NCBI GenBank assembly: GCA_947464515.1
Contig: CANHXF010000129.1
Coordinates: 1 to 5,614 of the forward strand
Direction: 5' to 3'
DNA: 5,614 bases
From: Flavobacteriales bacterium
GTDB taxonomy: Bacteria; Bacteroidota; Bacteroidia; NS11-12g; UBA955
Shown here: positions 1 through 5,614 of the stretch, piece after piece
How positions within the stretch are numbered: position 1 is the stretch's first letter
Layout: every line of letters starts with the position of its first letter
Position numbers and translations under genes: made by a program
The notes under the pieces: generated by a model
The model's input: the letters and a program-made list of their open reading frames with translations, nothing else
Told to the model about the DNA's origin: nothing
Databases searched by the model: none

Positions 1-712
1 CGTCCAACCCAATAAAATCCGCCAACTGCAACGGACCCATCGGATGTGCCATACCCAACTTCATGATCGTATCAATCTCTTCCACGCCAGCAACCCCTTC
101 GTGCAACGAACAAATCGCCTCATTAATCATTGGCATCAAAACACGATTGGCAATAAATCCCGGATAATCCTGCGTTAACGCCGGCACTTTCCCCAAACTC
201 TTACTCAATTCGATGATGTTCGATGTTACCGTTTTATCCGTCTTGAAACCCTCAATCACCTCAACCAGTTTCATCACCGGAACCGGATTCATGAAGTGCA
301 TGCCAATCACCTTGTCTGGGCGAGATGTAACCGACCCAATTTTGGTAATAGAAATGCTCGATGTATTGCTCGCCAAAACGCAGTGCGCAGGGGCCAAAGC
401 ATCCAACTGCCTAAAAATATTTAATTTTATTTCAATGTTCTCTGTAGCTGCTTCCACCACCAAATCCGCGTTGCTCACGCCATCGGCCATCTGAGTAAAC
501 GTCTTGATTCTAGCCAAGCTACCTGCCTTTTGCTCCTCAGTAAGTGTGCCTTTTCCAACCTGACGGTCCATGTTTTTTGTGATAGTAGCAATTGCCTTAT
601 CAAGCATTTCTTGCTTCACATCAATCAAATTCACGGCATATCCGCATTGGGCAAAAACGTGGGCAATTCCATTTCCCATGGTGCCACCACCTATCACTGC
701 AATTTGTTTCAT
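1..712 (-). CDS. hbd: 3-hydroxybutyryl-CoA dehydrogenase, C-terminus cut by window edge
   Basis: The enzyme interconverts (S)-3-hydroxybutyryl-CoA and acetoacetyl-CoA with NAD(P) in the cytoplasm, in beta-oxidation or butyrate/PHB-type metabolism. I translated it by hand from the ATG at 712-710; 237 codons are present. A Rossmann dinucleotide loop G-G-G-T-M-G lies at residues 8-13, and the acidic end of beta-2 is Asp31 (LID), which favours NAD+ over NADP+. The catalytic set of the family is intact: Ser118 in ASNTSS, His139 in GMHFMNP, Glu151 and Asn189 in PGFIANR. The segment HPMGPLQLADFIGLD near the window edge begins the C-terminal helical domain. Family members are about 280-295 residues, so roughly 45-60 are missing beyond position 1. 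The start lies 13 nt after the stop of the gene at 726-1445, but a promoter-like motif lies just upstream, so it may be transcribed independently. Paralogues acting on longer 3-hydroxyacyl-CoAs cannot be excluded. Confidence 0.93.
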   Translation of the reverse strand, partial: MKQIAVIGGGTMGNGIAHVFAQCGYAVNLIDVKQEMLDKAIATITKNMDRQVGKGTLTEEQKAGSLARIKTFTQMADGVSNADLVVEAATENIEIKLNIFRQLDALAPAHCVLASNTSSISITKIGSVTSRPDKVIGMHFMNPVPVMKLVEVIEGFKTDKTVTSNIIELSKSLGKVPALTQDYPGFIANRVLMPMINEAICSLHEGVAGVEEIDTIMKLGMAHPMGPLQLADFIGLD

Positions 713-720
713 CGTAAGTG

Positions 721-755
721 CAAAGTTAAGCAATCCCGCCCATTTTGCACAAAAA
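721..755 (-). promoter_or_regulatory. Bacteroidota-type promoter for the hydroxyacyl-CoA dehydrogenase
   Basis: Read on the minus strand, TTTTTG (755-750) is followed after 21 nt by TAACTTTG (728-721). This fits the -33 TTTG and -7 TAnnTTTG consensus of the Bacteroidota primary sigma factor at about the usual spacing. The -7 box ends 8 nt before the ATG at 712, which implies a very short leader. Its first three bases, TAA at 728-726, are also the stop codon of the upstream gene. The consensus is established knowledge; that this copy is used is inference. Confidence 0.55.
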
Positions 756-1445
756 CACCGCATTCCCCTTCATCCCATCCCAAGTTTTTACCTGATCAAA
801 CCGGGTGTTTAGCACTGCCAAAAACGATATCGCCGCCGACTTATTAAGCATCGTATTGATGATAACGCCGCCGCTTTTGCCCAACAACTGCGCAACACTA
901 CCCAAAAATTCTCCCTCCAAAACCGCCGATGACACCTGGGACTCGGTAAACAAATCACAAACAATCAAATCGTATTCCCAAGACTGCTTCGCCGCCTTAA
1001 AAACATATTCCACCGCATCCTCATTCAGTAATCGAACCCCCTGGGTATAAAAATAATTTTTGGCCAAATCAATCACCGCTTCATCCCATTCCACCCCAAT
1101 AATCTCAGCATCCCGATTAAAATCCTGATGGATAATCTCCGCCGCACTGCCACCCCCATAACCCAACATCAAGACGCGTTCCGCAGGAACACCCCAAGTC
1201 ACCATTTCCTTGATGCTACCCGACATCACCTCGTGTAAACTCCCAAATGAATAATTCACCTTGCCTGTGTCAAGCACAAATTTACCCTGCCATGCAAGTA
1301 CCTTTAAATCAACACCCTGCCGAGATTTACGATGGGCCTCAGGAATGGGCAAAATCCAACTCAATACGCGTTTCCAAAAAGGCGGACGCTTTCTAACCTT
1401 GATCGGCTCAACCGACATCCGCATCATTGAATCTAAATCAAACAC
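726..1445 (-). CDS. spermidine-synthase-like SAM-binding protein
   Basis: This 239-residue class I Rossmann methyltransferase-fold protein is closest in layout to the spermidine synthase (SpeE) family. The segment NYSFGSLHEVM (64-74) sits where SpeE has its Tyr/His-containing substrate strand. Motif I is VLMLGYGGGSA (91-101), the acidic end of the next strand is Glu119 in GVEWDEAVIDLAK, Asp143 lies in NEDAVEYV, and the strand holding the presumed catalytic Asp is YDLIVCDLF (158-166). Canonical aminopropyltransferases have DSSDP at this last site; here it is CDLF, so polyamine synthesis is doubtful and some other SAM- or dcSAM-dependent role is possible. It is shorter than typical SpeE (about 280 residues). 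Residues 14-33 are basic and hydrophobic, but there is no clear signal peptide. The listed start is GTG at 1445; ATG codons at 1427 and 1424 (residues 7 and 8) are alternatives. An in-frame TGA at 1481-1479 limits any upstream extension. It is divergent from maf. Confidence 0.75.
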   Translation of the reverse strand: MFDLDSMMRMSVEPIKVRKRPPFWKRVLSWILPIPEAHRKSRQGVDLKVLAWQGKFVLDTGKVNYSFGSLHEVMSGSIKEMVTWGVPAERVLMLGYGGGSAAEIIHQDFNRDAEIIGVEWDEAVIDLAKNYFYTQGVRLLNEDAVEYVFKAAKQSWEYDLIVCDLFTESQVSSAVLEGEFLGSVAQLLGKSGGVIINTMLNKSAAISFLAVLNTRFDQVKTWDGMKGNAVFLCKMGGIA

Positions 1446-1449
1446 GATG

Positions 1450-1457
1450 CAAATTTC
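1450..1457 (-). promoter_or_regulatory. weak -7-like box for the spermidine-synthase-like gene
   Basis: GAAATTTG on the minus strand matches TAnnTTTG except for its first base. It ends 4 nt before the GTG at 1445, or 22 nt before the ATG at 1427. No -33 element is seen at the right spacing. If this box is the true promoter, the near-zero leader from GTG makes the ATG at 1427 or 1424 a plausible start. This is a weak inference from one mismatched motif in the divergent spacer. Confidence 0.25.
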
Positions 1458-1509
1458 GCGATTTCTCGGGCCAATTCTTCATGCCAGTTTAGAATTGACA
1501 ACTCCACAA

Positions 1510-1517
1510 TACCTTTG
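1510..1517 (+). promoter_or_regulatory. Bacteroidota-type -7 box upstream of maf
   Basis: TACCTTTG is a perfect match to the TAnnTTTG consensus and ends 8 nt before the ATG at 1526, the same distance as at the dehydrogenase gene. The -33 side is poor: TTTAG at 1488-1492 is 17 nt upstream and only loosely resembles TTTG. The exact -7 match and repeated geometry support a promoter giving a very short leader if translation starts at 1526, or a leader of about 135 nt if it starts at 1655. Confidence 0.5.
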
Positions 1518-1525
1518 CCAACGAA

Positions 1526-2233
1526 ATGACATCAAACCCACTTTCAAATTCGTCCACAAACCCGAACCAACATCCTAATCCCAACCATTCATTGTCGGAT
1601 GTTCCAATACAAAATCCCAATGGAATGTCGTTGGCAGACTCAACTACAAATAAAATGACTTCATTTCCTACATTGCTGCTAGCATCAAAGTCGCCTCGCC
1701 GACATCAACTGTTGCGCGATGCAGGGTTTGTATTTGACTATGTGGAAATCGATGCGGATGAAAGCTATCCAGACCATTTAACACCCGAAGAAATTTGCAC
1801 TTTTTTGGCCAAACATAAATCCCAACACCACCAATCACCCATCCAAGAAAAAATCCTCGTCACCGCCGATACCATCGTCTTCATCAATAACCGCGTGCTG
1901 AACAAGCCAGCAAACGCCCAAGAAGCCGCCGAAATGCTCACCGCCCTCAGCAATCAAACCCATACCGTTTATACGGGCGTTTGCCTCCGAAACGACATCC
2001 ATTTACATACCTTCTACGACAAAACTGAGGTCACATTTCACCCCCTCAGCGCCGCCGAAATCCAACATTACATTGAAAACTTTGCCCCGTACGACAAAGC
2101 AGGTTCATACGGAGTACAAGACTGGATGGGATACATCGGCGTGAAAGGAATCCAAGGATGCTTTTACAACGTCATGGGATTCCCCGTAGCCAAATTTTAT
2201 CGCGAACTCGCCGCGTTTTGCCAACGCCAATAA
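1526..2233 (+). CDS. maf: Maf family nucleoside triphosphate pyrophosphatase (dTTP/UTP type)
   Basis: Maf proteins hydrolyse non-canonical or selected NTPs to NMP and pyrophosphate, and are linked to nucleotide-pool cleaning and septum control. All core motifs are visible: LLLASKSPRRHQLL (50-63), the phosphate-binding Ser/Arg loop; VTADTIV (112-118) with the presumed catalytic Asp115; NKP (126-128); HTVYTGV (146-152); DKAGSYGVQ (190-198); and YNVMGFPV (214-221). The DKAGxYGxQ form is that of the YhdE-like dTTP/UTP branch, not the YceF-like m7GTP branch. From the ATG at 1526 the product has 235 residues, with about 43 extra N-terminal residues rich in Asn, Pro and Ser. From the ATG at 1655 (residue 44) it has 192, the normal Maf length. 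A TAnnTTTG box 8 nt before 1526 favours the long form; family length and the A-rich run before 1655 favour the short one. An in-frame TGA at 1496-1498 bounds the ORF. It is the only plus-strand gene in the window. Confidence 0.93.
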   Translation: MTSNPLSNSSTNPNQHPNPNHSLSDVPIQNPNGMSLADSTTNKMTSFPTLLLASKSPRRHQLLRDAGFVFDYVEIDADESYPDHLTPEEICTFLAKHKSQHHQSPIQEKILVTADTIVFINNRVLNKPANAQEAAEMLTALSNQTHTVYTGVCLRNDIHLHTFYDKTEVTFHPLSAAEIQHYIENFAPYDKAGSYGVQDWMGYIGVKGIQGCFYNVMGFPVAKFYRELAAFCQRQ

Positions 2234-2279
2234 AAGCGTTACAAAAAACACATCCCCCGCAAGGGTCTTCATACATAGC

Positions 2280-2298
2280 CCCAATCAACCCAATTGGG
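2280..2298. terminator. possible hairpin between the convergent maf and protease genes
   Basis: CCCAAT (2280-2285) can pair with ATTGGG (2293-2298) across a 7-nt loop. The overlapping perfect palindrome ACCCAATTGGGT (2288-2299) offers an alternative 4-bp stem. The site lies in the 75-bp gap between two convergent genes, where a bidirectional terminator would be expected. Neither side has an adjacent U-tract; on the minus strand a run of six T (2248-2243) lies about 30 nt further on. Treat this as a weak candidate. Confidence 0.25.
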
Positions 2299-2308
2299 TC
2301 AGCCGCAA

Positions 2309-3877
2309 TTACTTCACCAACAAGATTGTAGCCATATTCAATGCCTTCTCAGCATTGATCAAACCACCCGTAGTACTCAAAGTTGGAAATGCAACTTTCG
2401 TCTTTTTTGATCCAGGTAAAATTACCTTGCTATCAACCAATGTAACGCTCGCTTCCATCACCATCTTCACATCCTTAGCCGTCATCGAAGGATTCCTGCT
2501 CCAAATAAACGCACAAACACCCGCGCACACCGGCGATGCCATACTTGTACCATTAAAATACGCATATTCATTGTTAGGAATGGTACTATAAATGCTCTGA
2601 CCTGGTGCAAAGACATCCACGTTATGAGCACCATAATTACTAAAATCGGTAGCCAATTGTTTCTTAGGCTGACGACTCGCACCCACCTCAATCCAGTTTT
2701 CCGCAAACAATCCGCCACCCAAAGAATCATTGGGGTAGTTTCCAATAACGTCATTGTCTTGAGCGCTATTTCCCGCCGCATGTACCAACAACACGCCATG
2801 ATCCCTTGCATATACAACCGCTTCGTTCACCGCGTCCTTATCCCAATTATACCCTTTACCAAAACTCATATTGATGATCTTAGCGCCATTGTCAACCGCA
2901 TAACGAATCCCATTGGCCACGTCCTTATCGCGCTCATCGCCATTAGGAACCACGCGAATTGCCATAATTCTTACGTTATCAGCAACACCGTCCAAACCAA
3001 TTCCATTGCCACGAACCGCACCAATGATGCCCGATACGTGGGTACCATGCGATGCATCAGGCCCTGCAACATTGTTATTGCCATAACCAATTTCATGCGG
3101 ATCATCGTAGTTATCGCCCACAATATCCCTTGGCTTGTAATCCAAATTGTATTGGTATTTCACCGACGCTTCCATGCCATGCATTCCCTCAATTATCGCT
3201 TCATCCAATTGATTATAACCCATCAAACTAACTACGGTCGCAATTCGATCTCTGATTTTCTCCTCGCTCGCGTCCACTTTCAACTCTTTGATTTCCTTGC
3301 CAGTTGGAGCCGACTTGCCCAAACGAGTTGCGTAACTATGCAACGATTTCTGAAATCTTTCCATACCCTCATACTGCTCTTTTTGCTTTTCGATAGTTCC
3401 CTCGATCTCCGTTTTCATCGACATATACTGAGCATACCCAGGACGCTGAGTGTCCTCAGCCGTTGGATTCTTAAACTGCTCACGCAAACGCAAATACACA
3501 CGGATTTTTTCCAAATGATCATATTCTACCATACGGCCATCCTTACCACCAATAAAATTCCAACCCACGGTATCGTCCACGTATCCATTCCTGTCATCAT
3601 CGATGTTATTAAATGGAATTTCATTCGGATTATGCCAAATCACATCCTTCAAATCAGGATGGTTGATATCTACCCCACCGTCAATCACCGCCACAATAAT
3701 GGTCTTCGATGGCAATTTAGCCGCTGGACTCGCATACGCCGCATCCAAAGAAATGCCCATGTTTTTCTTCGATGGCTTTGAATGATACCAATGCTTGTCT
3801 GGCTTTGATTCTCCTTTTTGTGCTTGTAACACAGTGCCCATCCCTAAGATAAGCCCCAATAATATTGTCTTTTTCAT
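2309..3877 (-). CDS. exported subtilisin-like serine peptidase (S8 family)
   Basis: This 522-residue subtilase is predicted to act in the periplasm or outside the cell. A Sec signal peptide (Lys2-Lys3, hydrophobic 4-17) has a likely cut after Ala19 in LQA-QK; there is no lipobox Cys. The catalytic triad and oxyanion residue are all present: Asp66 in VAVIDGGVD, His277 in SHGTHVSG, Asn370 in HAAGN and Ser445 in GTSMASP. An Asp-rich segment, NNIDDDRNGYVDD (90-102), resembles calcium-binding loops seen in Bacteroidota subtilases. Asp and His are about 211 residues apart, against 32 in subtilisin. The added part includes a Lys/Glu-rich, probably helical stretch (about 118-240). I see no I9-type propeptide, and the protein ends shortly after the catalytic domain, without an evident C-terminal type IX secretion sorting domain. 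It follows the methyltransferase after 30 nt with no TAnnTTTG box in the gap, so it is probably last in that operon. Its substrate is unknown. Confidence 0.92.
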   Translation of the reverse strand: MKKTILLGLILGMGTVLQAQKGESKPDKHWYHSKPSKKNMGISLDAAYASPAAKLPSKTIIVAVIDGGVDINHPDLKDVIWHNPNEIPFNNIDDDRNGYVDDTVGWNFIGGKDGRMVEYDHLEKIRVYLRLREQFKNPTAEDTQRPGYAQYMSMKTEIEGTIEKQKEQYEGMERFQKSLHSYATRLGKSAPTGKEIKELKVDASEEKIRDRIATVVSLMGYNQLDEAIIEGMHGMEASVKYQYNLDYKPRDIVGDNYDDPHEIGYGNNNVAGPDASHGTHVSGIIGAVRGNGIGLDGVADNVRIMAIRVVPNGDERDKDVANGIRYAVDNGAKIINMSFGKGYNWDKDAVNEAVVYARDHGVLLVHAAGNSAQDNDVIGNYPNDSLGGGLFAENWIEVGASRQPKKQLATDFSNYGAHNVDVFAPGQSIYSTIPNNEYAYFNGTSMASPVCAGVCAFIWSRNPSMTAKDVKMVMEASVTLVDSKVILPGSKKTKVAFPTLSTTGGLINAEKALNMATILLVK

Positions 3878-3907
3878 AGAATTGTTTTCGATTTTTATGC
3901 TCTGATT

Positions 3908-4693
3908 TTAACGTACTCGCTTGCAAGTTACCAAAATACTGACAGCCTTAAATGGGATTTTCGTTGTGTCGGTTGAAAAAACCCACCGACGCAAAAAATT
4001 CTGTAAGGGGGCCCATTTGATTACATCCATGGGTGCTGTGATATATACAACATCAAGAATCTCAAACCCATGTAGCTCCAATAATTTGCAAATCCTCCGC
4101 TTGGTGTAGGTTCTCGCATGCGACCACCGCTCATGCAAAGGCCTCGGCAACCATCCAAAAAATGGCACCCGATTCCAAGGCAACAAGGGCAACTTTGCGC
4201 CATGTGTTTCAAAAATCCACCACTTATTAGGCACCGAAATCGCTGCCAATCCACCCATTTTTAAACTCTTTGCATAATTCGCAACACCCTCCTCGCCCGG
4301 CAAATGCTCAATCACCTCAAAACTAATCAGTCGGTCCGCCGTCGGCTCAAAGGCCTTTCCCATGATGTCCCAAACCTGAAATTCCGCATTCTCCACGCCC
4401 AACTCACGCTGCAACGCATCAAACGACGACCTATGCACATCCGCATACTCCAAACCCTTCACCGAAGCAAAATCCGCCGCCAAAGGCAAACAAGTATTTC
4501 CATTGCCACAGCCGATCTCCACCAAGGTTTTGTCCTTACCTAAAAAGTCAAGCCCCTTTACACCTATTAAGTCCGACATCCCTCGAACGAGTCCTATCCT
4601 GCGTTGAACCAACAAATCGTTCGCATCCGCGGGCTTACCCAAATAATGTCCACCTTCAATCAATGCCTTATCTACCCTGTCTGTGTTTCCCAT
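3908..4693 (-). CDS. class I SAM-dependent methyltransferase
   Basis: This 261-residue cytoplasmic methyltransferase is of the Methyltransf_11/UbiG-like type. SAM-binding motif I is LVEIGCGNGN (57-66), and the acidic end of the next strand is Glu82 in GLEYADVH. A later strand gives ISFEVIEHLPGEEG, the E-V-x-E-H-L signature common in this group, and motif III is near ISVPNKWW. The later region, with PWNRVPFFGWLPRPLHERW and HARTYTKRRICKLLELHGF, resembles methyltransferases found in polysaccharide and glycolipid clusters. The methyl acceptor cannot be told from sequence; a sugar or lipid-linked glycan is an inference from the glycosyltransferase 39 nt upstream. The ATG at 4693 is the first usable start, since an in-frame TAA lies 12 nt upstream. 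AAGAAG, 7 nt before the ATG, could serve as a weak ribosome site; a stronger AAGGAG lies about 20 nt upstream, which is too far. Confidence 0.88.
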   Translation of the reverse strand: MGNTDRVDKALIEGGHYLGKPADANDLLVQRRIGLVRGMSDLIGVKGLDFLGKDKTLVEIGCGNGNTCLPLAADFASVKGLEYADVHRSSFDALQRELGVENAEFQVWDIMGKAFEPTADRLISFEVIEHLPGEEGVANYAKSLKMGGLAAISVPNKWWIFETHGAKLPLLPWNRVPFFGWLPRPLHERWSHARTYTKRRICKLLELHGFEILDVVYITAPMDVIKWAPLQNFLRRWVFSTDTTKIPFKAVSILVTCKRVR

Positions 4694-4732
4694 GCAATAG
4701 CTTCTTTAAAATCTCCTTGCGAGCCGCAGCGC

Positions 4733-5518
4733 TCACTTTCCCAACAAATGTAATTTAAATAACAATCTCCTCAATAATATCCATCCGTGAGCAAACAAAT
4801 TCGGAAGCCATCCATAGTGCTTTTCCAACACCAAATATCTCTCCTTCCAAGCTTTCTGAGTATGCTGAGCGCTGCTACCGCCCAACTCAAAATTGCTAAT
4901 CACAAAGGAACTTCGGAACGATTGACCCTGCATCCGCTTTAATATTTGAATGATCCAATCCACATCCGCCGCCTGCCTATACTGCAAATCAAAACGTGGA
5001 ACCAAACTCCGCTTTGCCAAAAAACTCTGATGACAAATGTTCATCCCGTACCTAAAACTTCCTCCATGCAGTCGCGCGGGAAATGGCTGCGGTTTCAACT
5101 TCGATATCAATCCCACCGGCCTTCCCGCCTCATCCATGAATTCCGTATCACCAAAAATTACATCGGGTAACTCCGCCGGCATTTCCCCCACCAATTTCTC
5201 CACCACATCCGCCGCATGAATCGTATCACCAGCATTCATAAACCAAACATAAACACCCTTACACCGCTCCAAACCCTTGTTCATCGCATCGTAAATGCCT
5301 CCATCTTTCTCAGATACCACGACATCTATCTGATCACCCAGCGATTCTAAATAAGCTACGCTGCCATCCGTACTGCCCCCATCAATTACAATCCATTCAA
5401 AAGCCTTGCGCTCGGTCTGACCCATAATGGAATCCGCCGTTCGGCGCAGTCCATCCAAATCATTATAATGAATGGTGACAATCGAAAATAACAGAGGATT
5501 CGACACTGGGTTTGTCAT
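4733..5518 (-). CDS. family 2 glycosyltransferase (GT-A fold)
   Basis: This 261-residue enzyme probably transfers a sugar from a nucleotide donor onto a lipid-linked or surface glycan at the cytoplasmic membrane face. The GT2 order is clear: the first strand FSIVTIHYND (11-20), IVIDGGSTDGS (43-53) with nucleotide-binding Asp46 and Asp51, SEKDGGIYDAMNKGL (69-83), and FMNAGD (93-98), where NAGD stands at the metal-binding DXD position. GMNICHQSFL (158-167) and QAADVDWII (182-190) follow, the latter carrying the likely catalytic acidic residues. The subgroup resembles the WcaE/colanic-acid-like GT2 enzymes. The C-terminus (about 240-261) is basic and hydrophobic and may associate with the membrane. 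The ATG at 5518 is used; the same frame stays open to the window edge, but the upstream bases code for a different protein in another frame, which ends 11 nt before this ATG. Donor and acceptor are unknown. Confidence 0.9.
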   Translation of the reverse strand: MTNPVSNPLLFSIVTIHYNDLDGLRRTADSIMGQTERKAFEWIVIDGGSTDGSVAYLESLGDQIDVVVSEKDGGIYDAMNKGLERCKGVYVWFMNAGDTIHAADVVEKLVGEMPAELPDVIFGDTEFMDEAGRPVGLISKLKPQPFPARLHGGSFRYGMNICHQSFLAKRSLVPRFDLQYRQAADVDWIIQILKRMQGQSFRSSFVISNFELGGSSAQHTQKAWKERYLVLEKHYGWLPNLFAHGWILLRRLLFKLHLLGK

Positions 5519-5529
5519 TCGCCCACGGT

Positions 5530-5614
5530 TTATGCCGCTTCCTCTTCCTTCTTCATGCCTAATTGAAGTAAACTTCCAGCAACCAACAACAAAATCAATG
5601 CAGATGATGCCACC
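5530..5614 (-). CDS. C-terminal tail of a membrane protein (partial)
   Basis: On the minus strand, in a different frame from the glycosyltransferase, 27 codons run from the window edge to a TAA at 5532-5530. They encode a hydrophobic segment (ALILLLVAGSLLQLG) followed by a charged tail, MKKEEEAA. This is what the last transmembrane helix of an inner-membrane protein with a cytoplasmic end would look like. The stop is 11 nt before the glycosyltransferase ATG, as expected for co-transcribed genes. A polysaccharide flippase, polymerase or glycosyl-phosphate transferase would suit the context, but 27 residues cannot identify the family. Confidence 0.6.
   Translation of the reverse strand, partial: VASSALILLLVAGSLLQLGMKKEEEAA

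Noticed and set aside
213..847. Plus-strand open frames over the dehydrogenase gene and the 3' end of the next gene
   Set aside because: They are antisense to the well-supported dehydrogenase (and partly to the spermidine-synthase-like gene) and show no domain motifs or plausible start signals.
2254..2265. Short GC hairpin followed on the minus strand by a run of six T, as a protease terminator
   Set aside because: The stem would be only about 3 bp and is separated from the T-run by several bases, too weak to call.
2624..3781. A 385-codon plus-strand open frame opposite the protease gene
   Set aside because: It lies antisense to a subtilase with an intact triad and signal peptide. Its translation is rich in Ile, His, Asn and Arg with no recognisable motif, as expected of a shadow frame.
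4694..4732. AAGGAG in the gap as the methyltransferase ribosome site
   Set aside because: It is about 20 nt from the ATG, beyond the useful range, and an in-frame TAA between them rules out an earlier start in that frame.
5519..5614. Extending the glycosyltransferase upstream in its own frame to the window edge
   Set aside because: The frame is open, but has no ATG and gives a non-family sequence. Another frame encodes a convincing transmembrane tail ending at 5530.

Overview
The window looks like ordinary chromosomal DNA from a member of the Bacteroidota. Three things suggest this. Start codons are preceded by the Bacteroidota-type -7 box TAnnTTTG rather than by clear Shine-Dalgarno sites. 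The subtilase has the Asp-rich IDDDxNGYVDD segment that is common in this phylum's S8 peptidases. The proteins as a whole read as Bacteroidota-like. I see no mobile element, CRISPR array, tRNA or rRNA.

Layout, left to right. Positions 1-712 (minus) hold a 3-hydroxybutyryl-CoA dehydrogenase whose C-terminus lies beyond the window. Positions 726-1445 (minus) hold a spermidine-synthase-like SAM-binding protein. An 80-bp divergent spacer (1446-1525) separates it from the only plus-strand gene, a Maf-type nucleotide pyrophosphatase (1526-2233, possibly starting at 1655). A 75-bp convergent spacer (2234-2308) follows. From there to the right edge is a tightly packed minus-strand set, read right to left: the C-terminal tail of a membrane protein (5530-5614), a family 2 glycosyltransferase (4733-5518), a class I SAM-dependent methyltransferase (3908-4693) and an exported subtilisin-like serine peptidase (2309-3877). 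Gaps in this set are 11, 39 and 30 nt, so an operon is likely.

The glycosyltransferase, methyltransferase and membrane-protein tail suggest the edge of a surface-polysaccharide or glycoconjugate locus, with the exported protease at its distal end. The other three genes are housekeeping: fatty-acid/hydroxyacyl-CoA metabolism, a polyamine-synthase-like fold, and nucleotide-pool cleaning or septum control. The most useful second looks are the near-leaderless promoter architecture (including a -7 box that uses the upstream gene's stop codon), the Maf start-site ambiguity, the large helical insertion in the protease, and a C-over-G strand bias that does not follow gene orientation. I found no convincing undescribed system.
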